Made by a program: the position numbers and the translations under genes
Assembly: GCA_943372725.1 (NCBI GenBank)
Contig: CALRZT010000073.1
Span: 1-15,806, forward strand
Direction of reading: 5' to 3'
Length of the DNA: 15,806 bases
Source: CAMDHY01 sp943372725
Lineage (GTDB): Bacteria > Pseudomonadota > Alphaproteobacteria > Rhizobiales > Segnochrobactraceae
The notes under the pieces: model-generated
Told to the model about the DNA's origin: nothing
Database searches by the model: none
The model's input: only the letters and a program-made list of their open reading frames with translations
Shown here: positions 6,655-14,282 of the stretch, one piece after another
Position numbering within the stretch: position 1 is the first letter of the stretch
Layout of the letters: every line of letters begins with the position of its first letter

Positions 6655-7590
6655 ATGAGCCTGCCCCGCGCCGAAGATCCCGCCCTCGCGGAAGCGCCTG
6701 CATCCTCGGAGCCGGCCGTTGCCCCCGCGGTCGAGACTGTCGTCGTGCCGCGCACGCGCGACCTCGGCGGCTTCCTGGTGCGTCGCGCCCTGCCGGTCGC
6801 CGGCCGGCGTACGGTCGGGCCGTTCGTCTTCCTCGACGAGATGGGGCCGGCCTCCTTCGGCATCGGCGAAGGCATCGATGTCGCGCCCCACCCGCACATC
6901 GGGCTCGCGACCGTCACCTATCTCTTCGACGGCGCCATCGTGCACCGCGACAGCCTCGGCTCGCTGCAGACGATCGCGCCGGGCGCCGTCAACTGGATGA
7001 GCGCCGGACGCGGCATCGCCCATTCGGAGCGCTCCGGCGCGGACCAGCGCCGCGGTGACGGCCGCCTGCACGGCCTGCAGCTCTGGGTCGCCCTGCCGCG
7101 CGCCCACGAGGAGGACGAACCGTTCTTCGCCAGCCACGGCGCTGCGGCCCTGCCGGTCGTCGTGGACGGCGGCCTCTCGGCCCGCATCGTCGTCGGCAGC
7201 GCCTTCGGCGCCACGTCGCCGGTCGCGACCCACATGGACACCCTCTTCGTCGACACCCGCATGGCGGCCGGTGCGCGCCTGCCAGTGGACGCCGCCACCG
7301 AGGAGCGCGCCCTCTACCTCGTGGACGGCGCCGTCGAGATCGCCGGCGACCGCTTCGAGGCGGGCCGGCTGCTGGTGCTGCGGCCGGGCGACGCGATCAC
7401 GGTGACGGCGCTCACCGACGCGCGCGTCGTCCTCCTCGGCGGCGCGACCCTCGACGAGCCGCGGCACCTCTGGTGGAACTTCGTCTCCTCCTCGCGCGAC
7501 CGCATCGAGCAGGCGAAGGCCGACTGGAAGGCCGGACGCTTCCCCGCCGTGCCGGGCGAGCACGAGTTCATCCCCTTGCCGGACCGGTGA
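6655..7590 (+). CDS. Pirin family protein (bicupin, quercetinase-like)
   Basis: This 311-residue cytosolic bicupin has the pirin fold. Metal ligands are intact: His79 and His81 in APHPHIGLATVTYLFDG, and His123 and Glu125 in MSAGRGIAHSERS. Their spacing (His-x-His, 42 residues, His-x-Glu) is the same as in E. coli YhhW, offset by 22 residues. The second cupin (about 180-290) lacks such ligands, as is normal. The first ~27 residues are an Ala/Pro/Glu-rich extension that looks disordered. ATG at 6655 is preceded by GGGAGA about 10 bases upstream, a slightly long spacing. Known family roles are quercetin dioxygenase activity and, in Serratia, binding of pyruvate dehydrogenase E1. It lies between xseB and dxs in the same direction, 88 bases before dxs; a link to pyruvate use is speculative. 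Confidence 0.95.
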   Translation: MSLPRAEDPALAEAPASSEPAVAPAVETVVVPRTRDLGGFLVRRALPVAGRRTVGPFVFLDEMGPASFGIGEGIDVAPHPHIGLATVTYLFDGAIVHRDSLGSLQTIAPGAVNWMSAGRGIAHSERSGADQRRGDGRLHGLQLWVALPRAHEEDEPFFASHGAAALPVVVDGGLSARIVVGSAFGATSPVATHMDTLFVDTRMAAGARLPVDAATEERALYLVDGAVEIAGDRFEAGRLLVLRPGDAITVTALTDARVVLLGGATLDEPRHLWWNFVSSSRDRIEQAKADWKAGRFPAVPGEHEFIPLPDR

Positions 7591-7678
7591 CGGACTTGCC
7601 GCGTTGCATGGCCGGCGCAGTGCCGCTAGTGGTCTGCCCTTTCGCGCCGCCCCACCCCCGTCGCGAGGGAGACCCGCG

Positions 7679-9631
7679 GTGACATCCGCCTCCAAAACGC
7701 CCGCCTCGAAGACGCCCCTGCTCGACCTCGTGCCGACGCCGGCCGACCTGCGGCGCCTGCCGGAATCGAGCCTGCCGCAGCTCGCCGACGAGCTGCGCCT
7801 CGAGACGATCGACGCCGTCTCCGTCACCGGCGGTCACCTCGGCGCGGGCCTCGGCGTCGTCGAGCTGACGGTGGCGCTCCACTACGTCTTCGACACGCCG
7901 ACCGACCGGCTGATCTGGGACGTCGGCCACCAGACCTATCCCCACAAGATCCTCACCGGCCGGCGCGACCGCATCCGCACGCTGCGCCAGGGCGGCGGGC
8001 TGTCGGGTTTCACCCGCCGCGCCGAGAGCGAGTACGACCCGTTCGGCGCCGCCCACTCCTCGACCTCGATCTCCGCCGGCCTCGGCATGGCGGTGGCGCG
8101 CGATCTCAAGGGCGAGCGCCACAACGTCGTCTGCGTCATCGGCGACGGGGCGATGTCGGCCGGCATGGCCTACGAGGCGATGAACAACGCCGGCGCCCAG
8201 CACGCCCGCATGGTCGTGGTGCTGAACGACAACGACATGTCGATCGCCCCGCCCGTCGGCGCGATGAGCGGCTACCTCGCCCGCCTCGTCTCGGGCCGCA
8301 CCTACGTGACGCTGCGCGAGGCGGTGAAGGGTCTGACCCGCCACCTGCCGAAGTTCGTCGAGCGCGGCGCCGCCAGGGCCGAGGAGCTCGCGCGCAGCCT
8401 GGCGATGGGCGGTGGCACGCTCTTCGAGGAGCTCGGCTTCTACTATGTCGGCCCGATCGACGGTCACGCCCTCGACCAGCTGCTGCCGATCCTGAAGAAC
8501 GTCCGCGACACCGCGCCCGGCCCGGTGCTCATCCACGTCGTCACCCGCAAGGGCAAGGGCTACCCGCCCGCCGAGGCCTCGGCCGACAAGTACCACGGCG
8601 TCAACCGCTTCGACGTCGTCACCGGCGAGCAGGCGAAGGCGAAGGCGAACGCGCCGGCCTACACGCGCGTCTTTGCGACGAGCCTGATCGAGGAGGCGCG
8701 CCGCGACGAGCGCATCGTCGCCGTCACCGCCGCGATGCCGTCCGGCACCGGCCTCGACCTGTTCGGCGCCGAATTCCCGCAGCGCACCTTCGACGTCGGC
8801 ATCGCCGAACAGCACGCCGTCACCTTCGCCGCCGGGCTCGCGGCTGACGGGCTGAAGCCATTCTGCGCCATCTACTCGACCTTCCTGCAGCGCGCCTACG
8901 ACCAGGTGGTGCACGACGTCGCCATCCAGGGGCTGCCGGTGCGCTTCCCGATCGACCGCGCCGGCCTCGTCGGCGCCGACGGCCCGACCCACGCCGGCGC
9001 CTTCGACCTCGCCTTTCTGGGCTGCCTGCCGGGCATGGTGGTGATGGCGGCCGGAGACGAGGTCGAGCTCGCCCGCATGGTGGCGACTGCCGCGGCCTAC
9101 GAGGACGGGCCGATCGCCTTCCGCTATCCCCGCGGCGAGGGCGTCGGGCTCGACATCCCCTCGCCCGCCCCGCCGCTCGCGATCGGCGTCGGCCGCGTCG
9201 TCGAGGAGGGCACGTCGGTGGCGCTCCTGTCGCTCGGCGGCCGGCTGCAGGAGTGCCTGCGCGCCGCCGCCGAGCTGCGCGCCGCCGGCCTTTCGACGAC
9301 GGTCGCCGACGCGCGCTTCCTGAAGCCGCTCGATCGCGACCTCTTGCGCCGGCTCGCCCGCGAGCACGCCGTGCTGGTGACGGTCGAGGAGGGCTCGATC
9401 GGGGGCTTCGGCAGCCACGTGCTCGGCGCGCTCGCCGAGGAGGGACTGCTGGACGGTGGCCTCAAGGTGCGCACACTCGTGCTGCCGGACACCTACCTCG
9501 CCCACGACAAGCCGGAGGTGATGTACGCGCTCGCCGGCCTCGACGCCGCCGGCATCGTCGCCACCGTGCGCCGCGCAGTCGGCCTCGAGGCCGCTCCCGC
9601 CCAGCGTCTCGCCGGGCCAAAGCGCGGCTAG
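7679..9631 (+). CDS. dxs: 1-deoxy-D-xylulose-5-phosphate synthase
   Basis: This thiamine-diphosphate enzyme condenses pyruvate with glyceraldehyde-3-phosphate, the first and flux-controlling step of the MEP isoprenoid pathway, and also feeds thiamine and pyridoxal synthesis. At 650 residues it is slightly longer than the usual ~620-640. Visible landmarks: GGHLGAGLGVVELTVALHYVF (His53), DVGHQTYPHK (His84), the ThDP/Mg motif GDGAMSAGMAYEAMNNAG with downstream ND (from 155), FDVGIAEQHAVTFAAG (catalytic Glu), and DRAGLVGADGPTHAG in the pyrimidine-binding domain. The C-terminal transketolase domain is complete. The start is GTG at 7679, chosen because GAGGGAGA (7665-7672) is correctly placed; the longer frame to 7604 adds an unlike-family Arg/Pro-rich leader. 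The N-terminus holds a small repeat, SKTPASKTP. A MFS gene, not the tlyA methyltransferase gene common in alphaproteobacteria, follows. Confidence 0.98.
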   Translation: MTSASKTPASKTPLLDLVPTPADLRRLPESSLPQLADELRLETIDAVSVTGGHLGAGLGVVELTVALHYVFDTPTDRLIWDVGHQTYPHKILTGRRDRIRTLRQGGGLSGFTRRAESEYDPFGAAHSSTSISAGLGMAVARDLKGERHNVVCVIGDGAMSAGMAYEAMNNAGAQHARMVVVLNDNDMSIAPPVGAMSGYLARLVSGRTYVTLREAVKGLTRHLPKFVERGAARAEELARSLAMGGGTLFEELGFYYVGPIDGHALDQLLPILKNVRDTAPGPVLIHVVTRKGKGYPPAEASADKYHGVNRFDVVTGEQAKAKANAPAYTRVFATSLIEEARRDERIVAVTAAMPSGTGLDLFGAEFPQRTFDVGIAEQHAVTFAAGLAADGLKPFCAIYSTFLQRAYDQVVHDVAIQGLPVRFPIDRAGLVGADGPTHAGAFDLAFLGCLPGMVVMAAGDEVELARMVATAAAYEDGPIAFRYPRGEGVGLDIPSPAPPLAIGVGRVVEEGTSVALLSLGGRLQECLRAAAELRAAGLSTTVADARFLKPLDRDLLRRLAREHAVLVTVEEGSIGGFGSHVLGALAEEGLLDGGLKVRTLVLPDTYLAHDKPEVMYALAGLDAAGIVATVRRAVGLEAAPAQRLAGPKRG

Positions 9632-9891
9632 CCCGGCGACAGCCACCGACACGGTTTCGCCACGACCTGCCCCTAGAGCGGACGGCGTCCGGACCGGCCG
9701 GTTCGGGCGGCGATTTCGTTCAAGCTTTTCACCACGGTGCGACTTCTGCTGCGGCGGCCGGGGCCGTCCGCGACGGCACCCCGCGCCAGCCTTTCACGCC
9801 ATCCGGACGATCGACGCACGGGGGCGGCCCGCGCAGCGAGGCGGACCCGGACCGACCGACCGTTTCCGCCGCCATCCGTCTTGCCCCACCG
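9632..9891. other. 260-base intergenic region between dxs and the MFS gene
   Basis: No gene is supported. It contains a small hairpin at 9679-9691 (CGGAC/GTCCG, loop GGC) that could mark the dxs transcript end, though no T tract follows, and a short tandem GACC repeat near 9850-9861. The segment beginning CTAGAGC at 9673 resembles the start of dispersed palindromic repeats known in Rhizobiales, but the matching right half is not visible. No confident promoter boxes were found. Confidence 0.4.
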
Positions 9892-11178
9892 ATGTTCCGG
9901 ACCCTCCGCCCCGTCGTCTCCCTGCTCCTCGGCATCGGCTTCCTGCTGACCGGCCACGGCCTGCAGTTCACGCTGTTGCCGCTGTCGGGCGAGGCCTCGG
10001 GCTTCGACACCGTCATGCTCGGCCTGCTCGGCTCGAGCTACTATGTCGGCTTCGTCGCCGGCTGCCTGCTCGGCCCCTACGTCATCCTGCGCGCCGGCCA
10101 CATCCGCACCTTTGCGGCGATGATCTCGGCCGCCGCGGTGCTGGTGCTCTGCCACGCGCTGATGCGCGATCCACTGGTGTGGAACGGGCTCCGGGCGTTG
10201 ACCGGCTTCAGCCTGGCGACGCTCTACCTTGTCATCGAGAGCTGGCTCAACGACCGCGCCAGCAACACGACGCGCGGCACGGTGATGTCGGCCTACATCG
10301 TCGTCAACTTCGCCGCCTTCACCGCCGGCCAGATGATGGTGTCGCTCTATCCGGTGACGGCGATGGCGCCGTTCCTGCTGGCCGCCATCCTGATCTCGCT
10401 CGCGACCCTGCCGGTGGCGCTGACGAGCGCGGCCCAGCCGGCGCCGATCTCGCTCGTCCGCTTCCGGCCGCGCCGGCTGTTCGCCACCGCTCCCGTCGCC
10501 TTCGTCGGCGCCTTCATGATCGGCGTCTCGAACGGCGCTTTCTGGGCGCTTGGCGCCGTCTTCGCCACCGGCATCGGGCTTTCCGTCGAGCAGGCGGCGC
10601 TGTTCGTCAGCGCCACGGTGGCCGGCGGCGCGCTCGGCCAGTGGCCTGTCGGGCGGCTGTCCGACCGCATCGATCGCCGTATCGTGCTGGCGATGCTGCT
10701 CGTCGGCTCGACGATGGCCGGCCTCGCGCTGGGCCTCCTCACCGTCGGCACCGACCTCCTCATGCTGATGGGCTTCGTCTTCGGCGTGCTGACGCTGCCG
10801 GGCTACTCGCTCGCCGCCGCCCACGCCTACGACAAGACGGCAACGGGCGAGTACGTCGAGACGGCGGCGGGCGTCCTCCTCCTCAACGGCCTCGGCTCGG
10901 TGTGCGGGCCGCTGATCGCCGCCTTCGCGATGGCCCACGGCGGGCCGCATTCGCTGTTCCTGGTGACCGCGACCGTGCAGGCGCTGCTGTTCGTCTTCAT
11001 CGTCGTGCGCATCCGGGTGCGCAGCGGCACGGCGAGCGCCGACAAGACCGGCTTTTCGGCCGCCTCGACGGCCCCGATGGGCACCGTCATCCCGCCCGGC
11101 ACCGACGAGCGCCCGGCCTTCGCCGGCCACGCCACCGCCGCGACGGCGCCGAAACCGGGACGGCCCGCCGCGGGCTGA
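9892..11178 (+). CDS. MFS transporter, YcaD-like
   Basis: This inner-membrane protein of 428 residues has about 12 hydrophobic segments in two six-helix halves, the major facilitator layout. The N-terminal half closely follows the YcaD pattern: LLGSSYYVGFVAGCLLGPYVILRAG (loop 2-3 MFS motif region), FSLATLYLVIESWLNDRA and GTVMSAYIVVNFAAFTAGQ. The second half contains ALGQWPVGRLSDRIDRR, the repeated loop motif after helix 8. The last ~45 residues are a polar, Pro/Ala-rich cytoplasmic tail. ATG at 9892 fits the first helix, but no ribosome-binding site is visible upstream, and the frame stays open far into dxs; the start is therefore the least certain point. The substrate is unknown. The SCO gene follows 80 bases later in the same direction. 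Confidence 0.9.
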   Translation: MFRTLRPVVSLLLGIGFLLTGHGLQFTLLPLSGEASGFDTVMLGLLGSSYYVGFVAGCLLGPYVILRAGHIRTFAAMISAAAVLVLCHALMRDPLVWNGLRALTGFSLATLYLVIESWLNDRASNTTRGTVMSAYIVVNFAAFTAGQMMVSLYPVTAMAPFLLAAILISLATLPVALTSAAQPAPISLVRFRPRRLFATAPVAFVGAFMIGVSNGAFWALGAVFATGIGLSVEQAALFVSATVAGGALGQWPVGRLSDRIDRRIVLAMLLVGSTMAGLALGLLTVGTDLLMLMGFVFGVLTLPGYSLAAAHAYDKTATGEYVETAAGVLLLNGLGSVCGPLIAAFAMAHGGPHSLFLVTATVQALLFVFIVVRIRVRSGTASADKTGFSAASTAPMGTVIPPGTDERPAFAGHATAATAPKPGRPAAG

Positions 11179-11258
11179 CCGCCGCTGCGGCGACGACACG
11201 GGTTGCACCTGGCATCCCGCGCGGGCAGTTTTCCGCCCAAACCGACGAGGAGTGAGCG

Positions 11259-11870
11259 ATGCGAGCGCTGTTCTGGACCCGTGTGGTCGCCTGGTCGATC
11301 GCCGTCGTCGCTTCGGTGGTCGTCATCGTGCTCGCGACCGGCGTGCTCGAGCGCGAGACCGTCGGGGCCGGCACGACCGCGTCCGTCGGCTCCGTCGGCG
11401 GGCCGTTCACCCTCGTCGGCACCGACGGCCAGACGGTGACGGAGGCCGACTTCGCCGGCCGGCCTCGCGCGATGTTCTTCGGCTTCACCCACTGCCCCGA
11501 CGTCTGCCCGACGACGCTCGCCGAGGCCGACGGCTGGCTGAAGGCGCTCGGCCCGGCGGGCGACGACCTCAGGATCGTCTTCGTCAGCGTCGATCCGGAG
11601 CGCGACACGCCGCAATCGATGAAGGACTATCTCTCCGCCTTCGATCCGCGCATCGTCGGCCTCACCGGCACGCCCGAGCAGATCGCCGCGGTGACGAAGG
11701 CCTACAGGGTCTATGCCCGCAAGGTCGAGCTCGAGGGCGGCGACTACACCATGGACCACTCGGCCGCGGTGCTGCTCTTCGACAGGAACGGCGACTTCGC
11801 CGGCACCGTCGACTACCGCGACCCGCAGGAAAAGGCGGTCGAGAAGCTGAAGACCGTCGTCGGCAGCTGA
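11259..11870 (+). CDS. SCO family protein (copper chaperone for cytochrome c oxidase)
   Basis: This 203-residue membrane-anchored thioredoxin-fold protein delivers copper to, or keeps reduced, the CuA site of cytochrome c oxidase. An N-terminal hydrophobic segment (about 8-29) anchors it in the inner membrane with the domain in the periplasm; there is no evident cleavage site or lipobox. The copper-binding residues are all present: Cys79 and Cys83 in FFGFTHCPDVCPTTL, and His167 in YTMDHSAAVLLFD. SVDPERDTP and the C-terminal KTVVGS end are typical of the family, and length is normal. ATG at 11259 has GAGGAG at 11247-11252. No oxidase genes are in view. It converges on aroC with 27 bases between stops. 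Confidence 0.95.
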   Translation: MRALFWTRVVAWSIAVVASVVVIVLATGVLERETVGAGTTASVGSVGGPFTLVGTDGQTVTEADFAGRPRAMFFGFTHCPDVCPTTLAEADGWLKALGPAGDDLRIVFVSVDPERDTPQSMKDYLSAFDPRIVGLTGTPEQIAAVTKAYRVYARKVELEGGDYTMDHSAAVLLFDRNGDFAGTVDYRDPQEKAVEKLKTVVGS

Positions 11871-11873
11871 CGC

Positions 11874-11896
11874 CGGCGGTCCGCCTCAGCCCGCCG
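11874..11896. terminator. Possible shared hairpin between convergent SCO and aroC genes
   Basis: CGGCGG (11874-11879) pairs perfectly with CCGCCG (11891-11896) around an 11-base loop, filling the 27-base gap between the two convergent stop codons. There are no T tracts on either strand, so this is a weak bidirectional terminator candidate based mainly on position. Confidence 0.3.
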
Positions 11897-11897
11897 T

Positions 11898-13010
11898 TCA
11901 GCCCTTCCGCCAGGCCGGCCGCTCGCCGACCTGGGCGCGGTCGCGCAGGAGGTGGTCGGCGAGCACGATCGCCATCATCGCCTCGCCCCCCGGCACCGCG
12001 CGGATGCCGACGCAAGGGTCGTGGCGGCCCTTGGTGACGACAACGATCTCCTGGCCGGTCGAATCGATCGAGCGCTTCGGGATCAGGATCGACGAGGTCG
12101 GCTTCACTGCGAAGCGCGCCACCACCGGCTGGCCCGTCGAGATGCCGCCGAGGATGCCGCCGGCGTTGTTGGTCAGGAACAGCGGCCGGCCATCGTTGCC
12201 CATGCGGATCTCGTCGGCGTTCTCCTCGCCCGACAGCGTGGCTGCTGAAAAGCCAGCACCGATCTCCACGCCCTTCACGGCGTTGATCGACATCATCGCG
12301 CTGGCGAGATCCGCGTCGAGCTTGCCGTAGAGCGGCGCGCCGAGGCCGGCCGGCACGTTCTCCGCCACCACCTCGACCACCGCCCCGATCGAGGACCCGC
12401 GCTTGCGGACGCCGTCGAGGAGCTCCGTCCAGCGCTCCACCGTGCCGGGGTCCGGGCAGAAGAACGGGTTGTCGCCAACAGCGGCCCAGTCCCAGCGCGA
12501 CCGGTCGACGGCGATTTCGCCGATCTGCACCAGCGCCGCCCGCACGACGACGCCGCCCAGCACCTTGCGGGCGATGGCGCCGGCGGCGACGCGCATGGCG
12601 GTTTCCCGCGCCGAGGACCGCCCGCCGCCGCGCGGATCGCGCAGGCCGTACTTCTCGTCGTAGGTGAAGTCGGCATGGCCCGGGCGGTATCGATCGGCGA
12701 TCTGCGAATAGTCCTTCGAGCGCTGGTCGACGTTCTCGATCTGCAGCGCGATCGGCGTGCCGGTGGTGACGAGGCCCTCGCCGTCGGCGCCCGCCACGAC
12801 ACCCGACAGGATGCGCACGGCATCGGGCTCGCGGCGCTGGGTCGTGTAGCGAGACTGGCCCGGCCGGCGGCGGTCGAGATCGGCCTGGATCTCCGCCTCG
12901 CTCAGCGCGATCCCCGGCGGGCAGCCGTCGACGACGCAGCCGATCGCCGGCCCGTGGCTCTCGCCCCAGGTGGTGACCCGGAAGAGGTGGCCGAAGGTGT
13001 TGTGAGACAT
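11898..13010 (-). CDS. aroC: Chorismate synthase
   Basis: This enzyme performs the last step of the shikimate pathway, eliminating phosphate from 5-enolpyruvylshikimate-3-phosphate to give chorismate; it requires reduced FMN. At 370 residues it has the family length. Signatures are all present: MSHNTFGHLFRVTTWGESHG at the N-terminus, the YRPGHADFTYDEKYG loop followed by RDPRGGGRSSARET, the central NNAGGILGGISTGQPVV, and near the C-terminus KGRHDPCVGIRAVPGGEAMMA. The start at 13010 was chosen because this is where the conserved MSHNTFG begins; the frame extends 168 codons further upstream into the divergent neighbour without meaning. The ribosome-binding site is weak (GGACGGGC next to the ATG). 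A good promoter lies upstream at 13054-13082. A divergent dienelactone hydrolase gene shares the 196-base spacer. Confidence 0.98.
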   Translation of the reverse strand: MSHNTFGHLFRVTTWGESHGPAIGCVVDGCPPGIALSEAEIQADLDRRRPGQSRYTTQRREPDAVRILSGVVAGADGEGLVTTGTPIALQIENVDQRSKDYSQIADRYRPGHADFTYDEKYGLRDPRGGGRSSARETAMRVAAGAIARKVLGGVVVRAALVQIGEIAVDRSRWDWAAVGDNPFFCPDPGTVERWTELLDGVRKRGSSIGAVVEVVAENVPAGLGAPLYGKLDADLASAMMSINAVKGVEIGAGFSAATLSGEENADEIRMGNDGRPLFLTNNAGGILGGISTGQPVVARFAVKPTSSILIPKRSIDSTGQEIVVVTKGRHDPCVGIRAVPGGEAMMAIVLADHLLRDRAQVGERPAWRKG

Positions 13011-13053
13011 GCCCGTCCGCCGCCCGTCCGCTCGCCGTGCCCGATCGGCGCCG

Positions 13054-13082
13054 GTTTTAGGCGGGCGCCGGGATCGGGTCAA
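13054..13082 (-). promoter_or_regulatory. Sigma70-type promoter for aroC
   Basis: Read on the minus strand, TTGACC (13077-13082, 5 of 6 to consensus) and TAAAAC (13054-13059, 4 of 6) are separated by exactly 17 bases. The expected transcript start would be near 13047, giving a leader of about 37 bases to the aroC ATG. The call rests on sequence match and position. Confidence 0.55.
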
Positions 13083-13206
13083 ACGCACCGCCGCGCGGGC
13101 GGGCGACGAAGACGGCTTGTCGCAAAGGACGGGTACGGTAGGTTGGCGGCACGCGTCGCCGGGGGAACCGCGCGGCGGACCGGCAAGAGCTTCAGGAGAC
13201 ACATCG

Positions 13207-14034
13207 ATGTGCACGCTCGACGGATGTGGCAGCCACGCGGACATGCCGCCGATCTTCGTTTCCGAGACCGACCGCCGCGCCTTCCTCGCCGGCCTCGGCA
13301 CGCTGCCGATCGCCGCCGTGCTCGCCGATCCCGCTCTCGCCCAGGCTGCCGCCGCCAAGGTGACGCCGGTCTCGATCACCACCGTCATGGGCAAGCCGGC
13401 GAAGGGCGTCATCGCCAAGCCCGCGCAGTTGCCGGCGCCGGCGATCGTGCTGATCCACGAGTGGTGGGGCCTCAACGACCAGATCAAGGCGGTCGCCGCC
13501 GACCTCGCCGACAAGGGCTACATCGCCATCGCCATCGACCTGTTCGGCAAGGACGAGCCGGCGACGACGGCCGACGAGGCGAAGGCGCAGATGGCCGGCC
13601 TCAACACCGAGGACGCCACCGACGCCGTCTCCTCCTGGGTCTACTATGCCCGCGACCTGCCGGACGCCACCGACAAGGTCGGCACCGTCGGCTGGTGCTT
13701 CGGCGGCGCCTGGTCGCTGAACGCCTCGATCGCCGCGCCGGTGAACGCCACCGTCATCTACTACGGCAACGTCACCCGCACGGTCTCGCAGCTCGAGAAC
13801 CTGCAGGGTCCGGTGCTCGGCCACTTCGGCACGCTCGACCAGTCGATCAACAAGGACATGGTCGAGGGCTTCGAGAAGAACATGGCGGCGGCCGGCAAGG
13901 CGGACAGCCTGACGGTCTACTGGTACGACGCCGACCACGCCTTCGCGAACCCGACCGGCTCGCGCTACGACGCCGCCGACGCGGCCACCGCCTGGCAGCG
14001 CACGCTCGACTTCTACAGCGCCAACCTGACCTGA
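13207..14034 (+). CDS. Dienelactone hydrolase family protein, predicted Tat-exported
   Basis: This 275-residue alpha/beta hydrolase of the dienelactone hydrolase family has a Cys nucleophile. The catalytic triad is visible as Cys164 in GTVGWCFGGAWS, Asp211 in GHFGTLDQSIN and His244 in YDADHAFANP; IHEWWGLN near 83-90 holds the Glu that pairs with the nucleophile in this family. Residues 20-48 (TDRRAFLAGLGTLPIAAVLA then ending ALAQA) form a twin-arginine signal with Arg23-Arg24 and a probable cleavage after AQA, so the folded enzyme should be periplasmic. The extreme N-terminus MCTLDGCGSH precedes the Tat motif, with two Cys. ATG at 13207 has AGGAG at 13194-13198. Divergent from aroC. Classic members open muconolactone derivatives in chloroaromatic degradation, but no such pathway genes are nearby, so the substrate is unknown. 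Confidence 0.94.
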   Translation: MCTLDGCGSHADMPPIFVSETDRRAFLAGLGTLPIAAVLADPALAQAAAAKVTPVSITTVMGKPAKGVIAKPAQLPAPAIVLIHEWWGLNDQIKAVAADLADKGYIAIAIDLFGKDEPATTADEAKAQMAGLNTEDATDAVSSWVYYARDLPDATDKVGTVGWCFGGAWSLNASIAAPVNATVIYYGNVTRTVSQLENLQGPVLGHFGTLDQSINKDMVEGFEKNMAAAGKADSLTVYWYDADHAFANPTGSRYDAADAATAWQRTLDFYSANLT

Positions 14035-14282
14035 GACGATCGACGCCCGCCGCCCGCGGCATGCCGCGGCGGCGGCCGCTTCCCCTCCCGCGGCGACCGC
14101 CGAACCCGCGCGCCGGATCGGCGCCGTGGCATTCTCGCCACACATGCGGGCGCCGCGACGACCGCCCGTCACACCAAGTCGGCACACGGCCTTCCCGCAA
14201 TCCACGAGCAAGCCCCCGCCGATAGCGGGTCGGAGGGGTCGCGCCTGTCGCGACCACTGGCCCATGTCGACGGTGGAGAGCG
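14035..14282. other. 248-base intergenic region upstream of the PilZ gene
   Basis: Besides the palindrome at 14054-14069, this region holds two small hairpins: 14126-14130 with 14137-14141 (GTGGC/GCCAC, loop ATTCTC) and 14215-14219 with 14225-14229 (CCCGC/GCGGG, loop CGATA). The second lies about 54 bases before the PilZ start. No gene, confident promoter or recognisable riboswitch was found. Confidence 0.4.
14054..14069. terminator. Perfect 16-base palindrome downstream of the dienelactone hydrolase gene
   Basis: CCGCGGCATGCCGCGG is its own reverse complement and lies 20 bases past the stop codon. As RNA it would fold into a very stable 6-bp all-G/C stem with a CATG loop. No T tract follows, so it may be a transcript 3' end structure rather than an intrinsic terminator, or a protein-binding site. 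Confidence 0.35.

Noticed and set aside
7568..9652. A 694-codon minus-strand frame opposite dxs
   Set aside because: Same cause: stop codons are rare antisense to G/C-ending codons. The composition is not protein-like and dxs is unmistakable.
9253..9891. An N-terminal extension that would fuse dxs-antiframe sequence to the MFS protein
   Set aside because: The extension overlaps dxs in another frame and is Arg/Ala-rich noise; the first transmembrane helix starts right after ATG 9892.
13011..13514. An in-frame upstream extension of aroC by 168 codons
   Set aside because: It runs antisense through the dienelactone hydrolase gene; the conserved chorismate synthase N-terminus MSHNTFG starts at 13010.
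14035..14282. A c-di-GMP riboswitch upstream of the PilZ gene
   Set aside because: Hairpins are present, but I could not find the conserved GEMM core or tetraloop-receptor pattern.
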